A DNA stretch of 41,965 bases from contig DAOUSR010000007.1 of NCBI GenBank assembly GCA_030627125.1, positions 1 to 41,965 of the forward strand, read 5' to 3'. Of the stretch, positions 18,158-26,808 are shown in pieces. How positions within the stretch are numbered: the first letter of the stretch is position 1; each line of letters begins with the position of its first letter. The notes under the pieces are model-generated. The model was not told the DNA's origin. It searched no databases and saw only the letters and a program-made list of their open reading frames with translations. The position numbers and the translations under genes were made by a program. This stretch comes from Thioploca sp. Its GTDB lineage: Bacteria > Pseudomonadota > Gammaproteobacteria > Beggiatoales > Beggiatoaceae.

Positions 18158-18460
18158 ATGGCATTAACCAAAGCTGAATTAATAGATGAACTTTCCAAAG
18201 CAGTTGGCTTTAGTAAACGTGAAGCTAACGATATGGTAAACGCATTTTTTGAAGAAATTCGTATAACCTTGGAAAAAGGTCAAAAAGTAAAATTATCTGG
18301 ATTTGGCAATTTTGAATTGCGGGATAAGAAAGAACGACCAGGTCGTAATCCTAAAACTGGCGAAGAAATACCCATAACAGCTCGACGGGTCGTGACATTC
18401 AAGTCAGGACAAAAACTTAGAACACGGGTAAGTTCTTATGTTGGAACAGACGAAAATTAG
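18158..18460 (+). CDS. ihfA: Integration host factor alpha subunit
   Basis: The 100-residue HU/IHF-family protein opens [14 protein letters not shown] and carries the DNA-bending arm with [18 protein letters not shown] and the C-terminal [10 protein letters not shown]. It pairs with IhfB (12242-12565) to bend DNA in the nucleoid. It starts 3 nt after pheT, and its end overlaps the MerR-like gene by 23 nt, so the three are translationally linked. This pheT-ihfA-merR arrangement is common in Gammaproteobacteria. Confidence 0.96.
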   Translation: MALTKAELIDELSKAVGFSKREANDMVNAFFEEIRITLEKGQKVKLSGFGNFELRDKKERPGRNPKTGEEIPITARRVVTFKSGQKLRTRVSSYVGTDEN

Positions 18461-18782
18461 TTCATTACCAACTATTCCGGAAAAGCGTTATTTTACAATT
18501 GGTGAAGTTAGTGATTTATGTACAGTTAAACCACATGTATTGCGTTATTGGGAACAAGAATTTGTTCAGTTGCGACCGATAAAGCGACGGGGTAATAGGC
18601 GTTATTATCAACGTGAAGATGTGGTGTTAGTGCGGCAAATTCGTAATCTATTATATGAACGTGGTTTTACGATTGGAGGAGCTAAACAACATTTATCTGG
18701 TACAACGGCAGAATCTCAAAAAAATATGATTCGTCAATTACGGATAGAGCTGGAAGAAGTTTTAGGTATTTTGAAATCTTGA
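18438..18782 (+). CDS. MerR-family transcriptional regulator
   Basis: The 114-residue protein holds a MerR-type winged-helix domain at about residues 15-85: [25 protein letters not shown] and [14 protein letters not shown] short coiled-coil tail follows ([12 protein letters not shown]). There is no effector-binding domain or cysteine sensor, as in the other small MerR proteins found after ihfA. The start inside ihfA gives a complete domain with a typical N-terminal extension. The target genes are unknown. Confidence 0.9.
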   Translation: MLEQTKISSLPTIPEKRYFTIGEVSDLCTVKPHVLRYWEQEFVQLRPIKRRGNRRYYQREDVVLVRQIRNLLYERGFTIGGAKQHLSGTTAESQKNMIRQLRIELEEVLGILKS

Positions 18783-18797
18783 CGTAACGTAAGAATG

Positions 18798-18825
18798 TTA
18801 CAATATGTTTTCATTAATGTAGTAT
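18798..18825 (+). promoter_or_regulatory. Possible erpA promoter
   Basis: TTACAA at 18798-18803 and TAGTAT at 18820-18825 with a 16-nt spacer. Both boxes are imperfect. A GGAG Shine-Dalgarno sequence at 18847-18850 sits 8 nt before the erpA ATG, one of the clearer ribosome-binding sites in the window. Confidence 0.3.
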
Positions 18826-18858
18826 GGGAATAACCTTTAAATTTTATGGAGTTTTTTT

Positions 18859-19212
18859 ATGAGCGAAGAAGAAGAAGTAATGCCATCCCCTTTATTATTT
18901 ACTGATCTAGCTGCGAATAAGGTACAACAACTGATTGATGAAGAGAACAATACTGATTTAATGTTGCGAGTTTTTGTTCAGGGCGGTGGTTGTTCTGGTT
19001 TTCAGTATGGATTTACTTTTGATGAGAGTGTGCAAGAAGGTGATACTGTGGTCGAGAACCGAGGGGTTAAGTTGTTAATTGACCCAATGAGTTATCAATA
19101 TTTAGCAGGTGCTGAAATTGATTACGTTGAAGATTTAGAAGGTTCTCAATTTGTTATTCGTAATCCTAATGCGGTTACAACATGTGGTTGTGGTTCATCT
19201 TTTACAGTTTAG
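18859..19212 (+). CDS. erpA: Iron-sulfur cluster insertion protein ErpA
   Basis: A 117-residue A-type Fe-S carrier. The three cluster-binding cysteines are present: one in [14 protein letters not shown] and two in the C-terminal TTCGCGSSF. It delivers 4Fe-4S clusters to apo-enzymes in the cytosol. The short acidic N-terminus ([11 protein letters not shown]) is usual for ErpA rather than IscA. It is probably a single transcription unit, with its own possible promoter and a hairpin after the stop. Confidence 0.94.
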   Translation: MSEEEEVMPSPLLFTDLAANKVQQLIDEENNTDLMLRVFVQGGGCSGFQYGFTFDESVQEGDTVVENRGVKLLIDPMSYQYLAGAEIDYVEDLEGSQFVIRNPNAVTTCGCGSSFTV

Positions 19213-19224
19213 TTTAAAAAATTT

Positions 19225-19251
19225 AGGTTGGGTTGTGTAACAGCCCAATCT
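19225..19251 (-). terminator. Hairpin between convergent erpA and a prepilin gene
   Basis: AGGTTGGGT and GCCCAATCT pair over 8-9 bp. On the minus strand the stem is followed by AAATTTTTT, so it suits termination of the leftward pilin operon, and may act on erpA too. It resembles one half of the family B repeats, which suggests a repeat unit reused as a terminator. Confidence 0.55.
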
Positions 19252-19255
19252 ATCA

Positions 19256-19948
19256 TTATGGTGGCCATTTACCAGCAAGGACTAATTGATTTATTAGTAT
19301 AGTTTTTGGCAACCAAACTAAAATATCATCAAATTTATCTTCTACATATCCATCTTTAGTATAAACATTATTACTTGTTGTTGATGAAGCTGTAGAACAA
19401 TTTGCACCTGAATATTCACTAATAGCATTAGTTTTATTTGGTATACCATTCTTACCACACGAATAAATTATTGCAACAACATTAGAGTTTGTATCAGTTG
19501 CTATATTTTCAAAAGAGGAGAGTAAATTTCCATCTCCTACTTTATTTACATCCCTTATTTCTAATTCATGTTCAACAACTATTGGATTTGGAATAGAATC
19601 ACTAAAACTCCCATCAAGCCGATAGCGAAATATATTCCCCCAAGCATCATATTTATTAACACCTAAATCAGCCCAAGGTAAATACCCATCAGAATTATTG
19701 TAAGTAGTACAAGGATTTGTACTACTTTCATGACCACCTTTATCTAAAGCCGGACAAGGTAAATTACCATTGATAACAGCATATCCAATCAACGCATCCT
19801 TGATGGTTTCTAAAGTTCTTTCCGTATCCTTAATTTTCTGTTGGTTCATTTGCATAGATAATGGCATAAACAGACCGCCCATTAAAAATCCCATTATAAG
19901 CAACACTATAGCCATTTCAATTAAAGTAAAACCTTGGGATATTTTCAT
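19256..19948 (-). CDS. Type II secretion/type IV pilus-like prepilin, small paralogue 2
   Basis: The 230-residue protein has a class III prepilin leader: a short basic start, then G followed by FTLIEMAIVLLIMGFLMGG, with Glu at mature position 5. The extracellular part shows ALIGYAVINGNLPCPALD, GYLPWADLGVNKYDAWGN and, later, VAIIYSCGKNG. The same set appears in the two genes upstream. Prepilin peptidase would cleave before Phe, and the protein would assemble into a pilus or pseudopilus. The start codon overlaps the previous gene by 4 nt, so it is the third gene of an operon. No secretin, ATPase or platform gene is in the window. Confidence 0.85.
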   Translation of the reverse strand: MKISQGFTLIEMAIVLLIMGFLMGGLFMPLSMQMNQQKIKDTERTLETIKDALIGYAVINGNLPCPALDKGGHESSTNPCTTYNNSDGYLPWADLGVNKYDAWGNIFRYRLDGSFSDSIPNPIVVEHELEIRDVNKVGDGNLLSSFENIATDTNSNVVAIIYSCGKNGIPNKTNAISEYSGANCSTASSTTSNNVYTKDGYVEDKFDDILVWLPKTILINQLVLAGKWPP

Positions 19949-20646
19949 TGTGGTAATTCTCTGGTTTTAGCTAAATAATTGGTTAAAGTATATTTTGATA
20001 TCCAAGTTAATCTGTCGTCAAAATAATTATTTTCATTGGAATTATAATCACCTTGCATATAAGTTGCGTCATTTGCTATCGTGATCTTATTACTACTTTC
20101 TGCTACGGAATTTTTACCATAAGATAATACTATGACTATTAAACGAGAATTCCCAGAAGCTTCAGTAACAGTTAAGTTATTGCCAGTTTGTTTATACTTT
20201 ATTTTTAATATATTGTTAGAATCTGTTTGTAATGAAGTATTTGCACTAATATTTGTAGAATAGTTTTTATCTACTCTATAATAAAAAGGTTTATCCCAAG
20301 CATCATATCTACCAATTCCTAAATCCGCCCAAGGTAAATAACCTTCTTGTTCACAAAATACGATGTCGCTTTTGTCTTCTTTACCAACATAACTAGCGTC
20401 ATAAAATCCATTAAAGCAATTACCATCATCATATTTAGAACATTTTGCCGGGCATGGTAAACGTCCGTTAATAACAGCAAAACCTATTAATGCTTCTTTA
20501 ATTTGTTCTAAAGTTGCGTCAGTGTAATTAAATTTCTTATAATCAATTGCTAAAGACATAGGCCCTAACAAACCACCAGCCAAAAAACCAATTACAGCTA
20601 ATGCAATTGCCATTTCAATTAAACTAAAACCATTGTATTTATTCAT
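19945..20646 (-). CDS. Type II secretion/type IV pilus-like prepilin, small paralogue 1
   Basis: The 233-residue protein starts MNKYNGFSLIEMAIALAVIG, a class III prepilin leader with Glu5 preserved. Its extracellular region shares the ALIGFAVINGRLPCPAK, GYLPWADLGIGRYDAWDK and LIVIVLSYGKN blocks with its neighbours. Four Cys residues lie between LPCP and GYLPW, which suggests disulfides. It starts 1 nt after the stop of the large pilin-like gene and overlaps the next by 4 nt, so translation is coupled. Its precise role, minor pilin or pseudopilin, is not evident. Confidence 0.85.
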   Translation of the reverse strand: MNKYNGFSLIEMAIALAVIGFLAGGLLGPMSLAIDYKKFNYTDATLEQIKEALIGFAVINGRLPCPAKCSKYDDGNCFNGFYDASYVGKEDKSDIVFCEQEGYLPWADLGIGRYDAWDKPFYYRVDKNYSTNISANTSLQTDSNNILKIKYKQTGNNLTVTEASGNSRLIVIVLSYGKNSVAESSNKITIANDATYMQGDYNSNENNYFDDRLTWISKYTLTNYLAKTRELPQ

Positions 20647-20647
20647 A

Positions 20648-22477
20648 TTAGTTTGGTATTATACAATCAAGTTCCTTATCTTTACAAACGACATCGTTAA
20701 AATTAATGCCTGTTTTTTTTCTTTCAAAAATATTATCATTTATAGTATTATTTTCTCCTTCAAGATAGTTATCAACATTTATCTTAGCGGTATCATCAAC
20801 TCTAGTCTGATTGTCTAACCTTCGTCCAGAAACTAGTACTACAAATTTCTTTGCGTCATTACCATTTAGTTTTAAGTTATAGCTACTAGGTAGAGTAGGA
20901 ATTGAAACTACAGATTTCCATTTGTCATCATTATCTATTGTAGCTATTGTAGTTGTTTCAGATAATCTTACCCAGAAATGAGTTGTTACATTTGGTGTGT
21001 ATTCATCATTAATCGCATAAAAAACCCTTTCTTTCCATTCATTCCACCAAAAAGTTTTGAAACAATTGGGTGAGGTAGTCCAGTGTGTTAGCATTCCATT
21101 ATTAGCATCATTAGGGATGTTGGGTATTCTACCAATATGTTCACCATTATCAGGTTGACAATAACTTTCGTAAGAATCATCATTATATCCAACGTTATTA
21201 AAACAAGTAAGATCATCTATCTTAGCAGCCCAAGGATATCTTTCTTCAACATGTATAGCTCTTGCCCTATAATCATCCTTGTTAGAATCACTTCCACAAT
21301 CAGTTTTACATGCATCTACTTCTTCTTCGGCTGATCCATCACAATCATTATTACAACTTGTAATTTTATAATTAATAAAATTTTCAATTTCTGTTTTATA
21401 TACTTTTCTATAAGTACCTACATCAGGAATTTTAGAATTTTCTGGATCATTAATTATTTCTAAGCCACCAATTGTATCCTTAAAAACATCATTTAAAAAA
21501 TAATCTTGATATGCAGTACCAGCACTTTTTTCCAAACATTTACTAACTTGTTTTGCTACCCAAAAATCCATTCTTTCATATATATGTTCAAAATCTTTTT
21601 GGGTAATTAGCATTAATGTATCATTAAAAATTATTTCGCTATTAGTATCATAAGTTAAAGGAGCCTTGATAAATACTGAATTTATTTCTGTAGGTAATTT
21701 TTCTTTTCCCCAATTATCTGTAGTCGCTGAATTATTCGTTCCCTTAGAATTATCAATAATATAATCAGTGCCTTGAGTAACAGTAAATTTATCAAGATAA
21801 TTTTCCGCTTTATTTATACTGTTAAGATTATCAATATCAGTTATAGGAGCAAGAGTATTTTCACTACCACAAATTGTTTTTGTACCAGTAGAAACACGGC
21901 TTTGTCCATCCAGAACTTTACCGGGTGAAAAGATAATAGCTATAGTTTGTTTTGCTGCATCATCTTCTGACACACATGAAGAAGAAGTACATGCGGCCCC
22001 AGCAATTTTGTCCCCATTAACATTCTCAACAATAAATAACCCCGGTGTATCGCTGGTTAAAGCTGATTTGGGTTTGTCCTTATAATTTCCAGAAACTGCA
22101 TACCACAAACAATCACCATTTCCATCTCGTAACGCTGGTAAACCAAGAGTACGCCAAGGAAAACGTCCTAAAATACTCTCACCCTTATCACCACAATATG
22201 ACTCACTACTGCCGTCACCATCAAGGTCTGGGCAAGGTAAATATCCCTGCGGTTCATTGGAATGAGTTTCAGCATAAACCGCCGCAAATCCAAGCAAAGC
22301 ATCTTTAGCCTGTCGCAAAACTTTAGCGGTTTGTTTTTGGCTATCAATTTCTCGCTGAAAACGACTATTATTAGCTTCAGACACTAAAAATGTAGCTGTA
22401 CCTAAAACTATAATTGTCAAAAAAATAATTAAAGCAATTCCAGATTGTCTCTTGGATACTTGACTATAAATATTCAT
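20648..22477 (-). CDS. Large PilX/GspK-like pilin-related protein with duplicated module
   Basis: A 609-residue exported protein. The N-terminus (KRQSG then IALIIFLTIIVLG) resembles PilX/GspK-type prepilin leaders that lack Glu5. The extracellular part opens with QAKDALLGFAAVYAETH, LPCPDLDGDG, GRFPWRTLGLPALRDGNGD and IAIIFSPGKVLDGQSRV. A second, diverged pass appears near the C-terminus: RYPWAAKIDD, GRIPNIPND, FYAINDEYTPN and VVLVSGRRLDNQTRV. The same blocks occur once in each of the two small prepilins downstream. Like GspK, it could cap or initiate a pseudopilus. It is rich in cysteine and in acidic residues, so calcium or disulfide stabilisation is possible. It leads a three-gene operon with 1-nt spacing to the next gene. 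Confidence 0.82.
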   Translation of the reverse strand: MNIYSQVSKRQSGIALIIFLTIIVLGTATFLVSEANNSRFQREIDSQKQTAKVLRQAKDALLGFAAVYAETHSNEPQGYLPCPDLDGDGSSESYCGDKGESILGRFPWRTLGLPALRDGNGDCLWYAVSGNYKDKPKSALTSDTPGLFIVENVNGDKIAGAACTSSSCVSEDDAAKQTIAIIFSPGKVLDGQSRVSTGTKTICGSENTLAPITDIDNLNSINKAENYLDKFTVTQGTDYIIDNSKGTNNSATTDNWGKEKLPTEINSVFIKAPLTYDTNSEIIFNDTLMLITQKDFEHIYERMDFWVAKQVSKCLEKSAGTAYQDYFLNDVFKDTIGGLEIINDPENSKIPDVGTYRKVYKTEIENFINYKITSCNNDCDGSAEEEVDACKTDCGSDSNKDDYRARAIHVEERYPWAAKIDDLTCFNNVGYNDDSYESYCQPDNGEHIGRIPNIPNDANNGMLTHWTTSPNCFKTFWWNEWKERVFYAINDEYTPNVTTHFWVRLSETTTIATIDNDDKWKSVVSIPTLPSSYNLKLNGNDAKKFVVLVSGRRLDNQTRVDDTAKINVDNYLEGENNTINDNIFERKKTGINFNDVVCKDKELDCIIPN

Positions 22478-22493
22478 ACTTCACCTTAGCTAA

Positions 22494-23273
22494 TTATTCC
22501 TCAACTTCATCATCGTCTTCATCATCAAACAAATCATCCTCAAACTCATCTTTTACCTTAGGCGGATTACCATCATAAACCAAATAATTTCGTCTGGCTA
22601 AATAAGCATTACGCAAATAAGCATATTCATCCATAGCCGCTTTCTCTAAAGCTTTCTCCGCTGCCAACAAATCAGCTCGCATATCAATTTTATTAACTAA
22701 TTCTGAAGTCCAAGAAGCATTAGTAGATGTCATTCCCATCGGTTTTCCAGTGTAATAAAAACGTGGGTCTAAAAAAACATCGACTCCCAAGCCCACAGCA
22801 TCACGTCCAGTACTTGGTCCCAAAAATGGCAACATTATATAAGGGCCACTATTTACTCCCCAATAACCTAAAGTTTGACCAAAATCTTCGTTATGTTTAG
22901 GTATATCAAATTTACTAGCGAGGTCTATAAATCCTAATAATCCAAAAGTACTATTCAATAAGAAACGACCACTATCTGAAGCAGCTTGTTTCAATTTTAA
23001 TTGTAATAAATCATTAGCAATAACATTTACATCACCAATATTACTAAAAAAATTAGTTATGCTTATATTTACTGATTCTGGTGCAACAGCTTTATAACCC
23101 TTGGATATTGGCTTTAAGATAGCTTTATCAATTGTTTTATTAAAAGCAAAAATACCACGATTAATTTTTTCAAAAGGATCAGAATTTTCCATAGGAACTG
23201 TAGAACATCCAGATACAAACCATGCCAAGAATAGTAAGCCTAAAAATTGTTTATGGTAGTTAGTATTTAACAT
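22494..23273 (-). CDS. mlaA: MlaA outer-membrane lipoprotein
   Basis: The 259-residue MlaA/VacJ protein has a lipobox (FVSGCSTVP, lipidated Cys about residue 23). The family core follows: DPFEKINRGIFAFNKTIDK, FFSNIGDVNVIANDLLQLK, GRFLLNSTFGLLGFIDLASK, EDFGQTLGYWGVNSGPYI and LPFLGPSTGRDA. It extracts mislocalised phospholipids from the outer leaflet of the outer membrane for retrograde transport by the Mla system. The other mla genes are not in the window. An acidic tail (DDLFDDEDDDEVEE) is unusual. It lies 16 nt upstream of the pilin operon, so it may be cotranscribed with it. Confidence 0.94.
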   Translation of the reverse strand: MLNTNYHKQFLGLLFLAWFVSGCSTVPMENSDPFEKINRGIFAFNKTIDKAILKPISKGYKAVAPESVNISITNFFSNIGDVNVIANDLLQLKLKQAASDSGRFLLNSTFGLLGFIDLASKFDIPKHNEDFGQTLGYWGVNSGPYIMLPFLGPSTGRDAVGLGVDVFLDPRFYYTGKPMGMTSTNASWTSELVNKIDMRADLLAAEKALEKAAMDEYAYLRNAYLARRNYLVYDGNPPKVKDEFEDDLFDDEDDDEVEE

Positions 23274-23433
23274 ATTTTATTTCCTATTTAGTTGTTAACT
23301 TTGGTGTTGAAAAAAAATTTCAATGATATTGCTGCAAATCAAAATTCTTATTTATAATCAAATTTATAGATATAGAATATTTTTAGTAATTACAATGCTT
23401 AGATTAACTGATGTTAAACAATTTTTTTAAAAT

Positions 23434-23584
23434 GTAGGTTGAGTTAGACGAAGTCGTAACCCAACAAATTATTTGCCGCTTAATAATATTATAGCATTTA
23501 TCAATTAGGTAACATACATTAATTATTGTTTATCAACTATTTAATAAATATCCTTACCGTTGGGTTACTGCGTCTACTTACATT
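23434..23584. repeat. Paired hairpin repeat, family B copy 2 (spread)
   Basis: The left unit reads GTAGGTTGAGTTAGACGAAG then TCGTAACCCAAC. The right unit, inverted, reads GTAAGTAGACGCAGTAACCCAAC. They lie about 90 nt apart, with AT-rich filler between, so it looks like the 79-bp element at 6658-6736 opened by an insertion. It fills most of the 23274-23607 gap, which otherwise shows no gene. Confidence 0.65.
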
Positions 23585-23607
23585 TTTATAGTTTGCAATT
23601 GCAGAAG

Positions 23608-24483
23608 TCAATTATAAAAATCAATAGTTCCAGATGGATGCTGTTTAAAACGTTTATAACTCCACTGATATTGATTACAGCAACTATTTACACACTGTTC
23701 CACTCCTTGGTTAAGAGCAGTACCAGCAATCTCTAAATTATTAGAATCGATATTTTTTGGGGCAGGTAAAAAATGGATATGAAAGCCATTTGAAGTTCGT
23801 TCGGCGTAAGTGAAAATCACTTTAGCACCGGTTTTTTGAGATAAACGAGCTACCAATCCCATAGTATAAGCAGGAATTCCAAAGAATGGAGCAAAAACTC
23901 CACCACTACTAGGTACTTGATCTGGTAAAATTCCAGCTATTTCTCCTCTATGCAAAGCTTGCAACAGAGACCGCACTCCTTTCTTATCAGTGGCTAATAA
24001 TTTACCTCCAGCCCGTTCTCTAGCTGTATGAATTATCTTGTTTAAACCAATTAATTTAGGCGGACGATATAAAGCTGTGAGATGATAATTAGCAGAAGCA
24101 TACAAACCAGCCATTTCCCATGCTCCTAAATGTGGAGTAAGCAATATTACCCCTTTACCTTTTTGCAACGCCTGTTGTAAACAATCCTCATTACTAACTT
24201 TTTCTATTAACTTTAACACTTTATCTGGTTGCCATAACCATAATATTCCAAGTTCACTGAAAGTTTTACAAGTTTCAATCAAACTCTGAGTTATCAAAAC
24301 ATTCCGTTCTACTTGAGATAGCTGGGGAAAACATAAGTAAATATTAGTACGAGTTGCTTGAGTGATACGAAGTTTAGATCGTTTGGCTATTTTTTGGCCT
24401 AAAAAAACAGCTATTTTATGCACTACTTTCAATGGTAACCAAGATAATAAATGCAATAAACCTTTGATTAATAAAGCTCGCAT
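23608..24483 (-). CDS. LpxL/HtrB-family lysophospholipid acyltransferase
   Basis: A 291-residue acyltransferase of the lipid A biosynthesis lauroyl/myristoyl transferase family. The HX4E catalytic motif is HLGAWE (about residue 118), followed by ALYRPPKLIGLNKIIHTARE, GILPDQVPSSGGVFAPFFG and KTGAKVIFTYAERT. It adds a secondary acyl chain to Kdo2-lipid A at the inner membrane, or acylates a related lipid. The acyl specificity (LpxL, LpxM or a paralogue) cannot be told from sequence alone. Its ATG lies immediately after the stop of the small membrane protein gene, so the two form an operon. Confidence 0.88.
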   Translation of the reverse strand: MRALLIKGLLHLLSWLPLKVVHKIAVFLGQKIAKRSKLRITQATRTNIYLCFPQLSQVERNVLITQSLIETCKTFSELGILWLWQPDKVLKLIEKVSNEDCLQQALQKGKGVILLTPHLGAWEMAGLYASANYHLTALYRPPKLIGLNKIIHTARERAGGKLLATDKKGVRSLLQALHRGEIAGILPDQVPSSGGVFAPFFGIPAYTMGLVARLSQKTGAKVIFTYAERTSNGFHIHFLPAPKNIDSNNLEIAGTALNQGVEQCVNSCCNQYQWSYKRFKQHPSGTIDFYN

Positions 24484-24720
24484 TTAATCTTTATCTTTGG
24501 GAATTGATTCATCTATATTTTTATTGGGAATTAATATTTTTAACAATAATGCTACTGGAAAAGCACCGTGCATACACAGATCAAATATATCGATTGGCTG
24601 AATCAAATTGCCTTGGAACAGCATTCTAAGTTTTTCCACCAGATGAGGTTCTGGGAAAAAAGGGGCTAATCCTAAAGTTAATGAACCAATTATAAGTATA
24701 TTCCAAGGTATTTTATTCAA
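24484..24720 (-). CDS. Small conserved membrane protein
   Basis: A 78-residue protein with two likely membrane segments (about residues 7-22 and 48-64) joined by a loop with FFPEPHLVEKLRMLFQGNL and PIDIFDLCMHG. I recall similar short proteins in Gammaproteobacteria being labelled RND transporter-related, but it is far too short to be a pump. It abuts the acyltransferase gene directly, which suggests a role in envelope lipid or efflux assembly. The function is not known. Confidence 0.7.
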   Translation of the reverse strand: MNKIPWNILIIGSLTLGLAPFFPEPHLVEKLRMLFQGNLIQPIDIFDLCMHGAFPVALLLKILIPNKNIDESIPKDKD

Positions 24721-24838
24721 TTTTAGTTATCCAGAGTAGATTTAATTTCTATCATATTGTAATATCGTAACTAAAATTAATTATATGTCAAGCTTTATAG
24801 TAATTCTTAATGAAATTCAATATAAAAGGTGTTCACTA

Positions 24839-25861
24839 ATGTCACTTGGTCCTTTAATGATAGATTTAGAAGGTTATACTATCAGCGATGCAGAACGTAA
24901 ATTACTGCAACATCCTTTGGTTGGAGGAGTTATTTTATTTAGCAGAAACTACCAATCTGTTAGCCAAATAAATGATTTAACTACAAAAATACATTCTTTG
25001 CGTCAGCCACAATTATTAATTGCAGTTGATCACGAGGGAGGAAGAGTTCAACGCTTTCGAGAAGAATTTTTTCATCTACCAGCTTGTACCAAATTGGGTG
25101 AAATTTATGACCGAAATAATAAACAAGCTATAGATTTATCTGAACAAATTGGTTGGTTATTAGCGGCTGAATTACGAGCAGTTGGAGTGGATTTTAGTTT
25201 TAGCCCAGTATTGGATTTAGGGCGTAATATCAGCACGGTGATTGGAGATCGAGCCTTACATAATAATCCTGAAGTTATATCTGAATTGGCTCATGCGATG
25301 ATGATAGGAATGCGTAAAGCTGGTATGGTGGCAGTTGGCAAACATTTTCCTGGGCATGGTTCAATAGCTGCCGATTCGCATTATGCGGTACCGGTTGATG
25401 AACGACGGTTAGTTGATATGGAATTTGAGGACTTGGTGCCTTTTGAACGAATGATAAATTATGGTTTGGCTGCGATTATGCCAGCTCATGTTATTTATCC
25501 TCAAGTTGATACTCAACCAGCTGGTTTTTCATCGCGTTGGTTACAAGATATTCTGCGTAAGAAATATGGATTTCAGGGTGTTATTTTTAGCGATGATATT
25601 TGTATGGCCGGAGCGGCAGTAATTGGCGAGCCAGTGGTACGTGCTAAACGAGCTTTGGAGGCTGGTTGTGATATGGTATTGATCTGCAATGATCGAGATG
25701 CAACTATACAAGTAATTGATAATTTAGGTAAATACCATTCTCCAACTTCCCAAATGCGTTTAATCCAATTACATGGCAAATCAGCGTTAAATTGGCAAGA
25801 TTTGCATGTTGATCAAAAATGGCAACAGATACAGCAGAATTTAGCTCAATGTTTTGTATAA
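24839..25861 (+). CDS. nagZ: Beta-N-acetylhexosaminidase NagZ
   Basis: A family 3 glycoside hydrolase that removes GlcNAc from anhydromuropeptides in the cytosol during cell-wall recycling. The conserved KHFPGHGSIAADSHYAVP loop with its catalytic His/Asp pair and the nucleophile region VIFSDDICMAGA are present, as are GGVILFSRN and AVDHEGGRVQRF. I chose the ATG at 24839 (MSLGPLMIDLEG, the family start, with AAGGTG about 8 nt upstream). An upstream in-frame ATG at 24785 would add 18 residues with no family match. It is divergent from the acyltransferase operon and convergent with the OmpA pair. Confidence 0.95.
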   Translation: MSLGPLMIDLEGYTISDAERKLLQHPLVGGVILFSRNYQSVSQINDLTTKIHSLRQPQLLIAVDHEGGRVQRFREEFFHLPACTKLGEIYDRNNKQAIDLSEQIGWLLAAELRAVGVDFSFSPVLDLGRNISTVIGDRALHNNPEVISELAHAMMIGMRKAGMVAVGKHFPGHGSIAADSHYAVPVDERRLVDMEFEDLVPFERMINYGLAAIMPAHVIYPQVDTQPAGFSSRWLQDILRKKYGFQGVIFSDDICMAGAAVIGEPVVRAKRALEAGCDMVLICNDRDATIQVIDNLGKYHSPTSQMRLIQLHGKSALNWQDLHVDQKWQQIQQNLAQCFV

Positions 25862-25886
25862 TTATATAAAAATGATATAGCTTGGC

Positions 25887-25935
25887 AGGAGTCCAATATT
25901 TAGCTTGGTATTTCAAACTAAAAGTTTGGACTCCT
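25887..25935. repeat. GGAG-ended double hairpin, family F copy 1
   Basis: Outer arms AGGAGTCCAA and TTGGACTCCT enclose CTTGG/CAAACT sequence. The same design is found at 41174-41218. It lies between convergent nagZ and the OmpA gene, where it could end transcription from both sides. Confidence 0.65.
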
Positions 25936-25964
25936 TCTAAAATAGTTACAGCTCAAACTCTAAA

Positions 25965-26801
25965 TTACCGTAATGCAATCCCTTTATTCAAAATAGTGAT
26001 TTCAACTCTACGATTTTGTTGACGGCCATTATCAGAAACATTGCTTGCTACTGGTTGAGTTTCCCCAAAACCTTGAGATTGAATTCGATTAGAAGCTACA
26101 TTACGTTCTATTATAGCAAACCGCACTGCATCAGCCCGTCGTTGTGACAATCCTAAGTTATAGTCATCGCTACCAACATTATCTGTATGACCACCGATTA
26201 TAACGTTACGCTCAGGATAACGATTCAGAAAATTAGCAACTTTAAAAATATTTTTTTGAGCTGTTGGTAACAAATTAGCTTTACCACTCTTAAATAATAC
26301 ATCACCTAAAGTAACCACTAAACCACGTTCAGTCTGTTTAGTTTTTAATTCATTAAGTTCATGTTGCAACTTTTGAATTTTAGCTTGTTTAGCTGTTAAT
26401 AATTGTTGTTTATTTGCTAATTCTTGTTCTTTAGCTTTTAAGTCCATTACTTGGGCAGAAATTTCTTTTTCTCGAGCTTGTAATACCACTTGGTCTTTCT
26501 GCTTGAGTAAGTCATCTCGTGTAGATTCAGCTTCTTTACGTTTTGCTACGACAAGAGCCATTTCAGAACGTTTTTTAGCCATAGATGCTAAATGTTTCAT
26601 TTCATCTGCATCTTCAGCATTTTCAGCTTTTTTCATAGCTTTTTTAGCATCATACATAGCTTCTAAATTAGCAGTAGCTGGATTGGCCTTCGCCTCAGCA
26701 TAAGCTAAACGAGCATCCTTGAGAATTTCATCTTTGGGAATACTACTACAACTGGTAATAATAATAGCAATAAACAATATATTAATAATGCGAATCATCA
26801 T
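25965..26801 (-). CDS. OmpA-family lipoprotein with DUF4398-like coiled coil
   Basis: A 278-residue outer-membrane lipoprotein. The lipobox is IITSCSS (Cys about residue 18). Residues 25-160 are a DUF4398-like, Ala/Lys/Glu-rich helical region that ends in a strong coiled coil. Residues 165-278 are a canonical OmpA domain: GGHTDNVGSDDYNLGLSQRR, ADAVRFAI, GFGETQPVASN and the ending RQQNRRVEI, with the Asp and Arg that bind diaminopimelate. It probably bridges the outer membrane and peptidoglycan. It follows the DUF4398 lipoprotein gene by 7 nt, so the two are an operon and probably partners. Confidence 0.88.
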   Translation of the reverse strand: MMIRIINILFIAIIITSCSSIPKDEILKDARLAYAEAKANPATANLEAMYDAKKAMKKAENAEDADEMKHLASMAKKRSEMALVVAKRKEAESTRDDLLKQKDQVVLQAREKEISAQVMDLKAKEQELANKQQLLTAKQAKIQKLQHELNELKTKQTERGLVVTLGDVLFKSGKANLLPTAQKNIFKVANFLNRYPERNVIIGGHTDNVGSDDYNLGLSQRRADAVRFAIIERNVASNRIQSQGFGETQPVASNVSDNGRQQNRRVEITILNKGIALR

Positions 26802-26808
26802 AAATTTC

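Noticed and set aside
18783-18858. tRNA gene after the MerR-like gene, where some relatives have tRNA-Pro
   Set aside because: No cloverleaf or T-loop sequence is present; only a possible promoter and the erpA ribosome-binding site.
24785-24838. Upstream start for nagZ at 24785
   Set aside because: The extra 18 residues do not fit the family, while the ATG at 24839 has AAGGTG upstream and the standard MSLGPLMIDLEG start.
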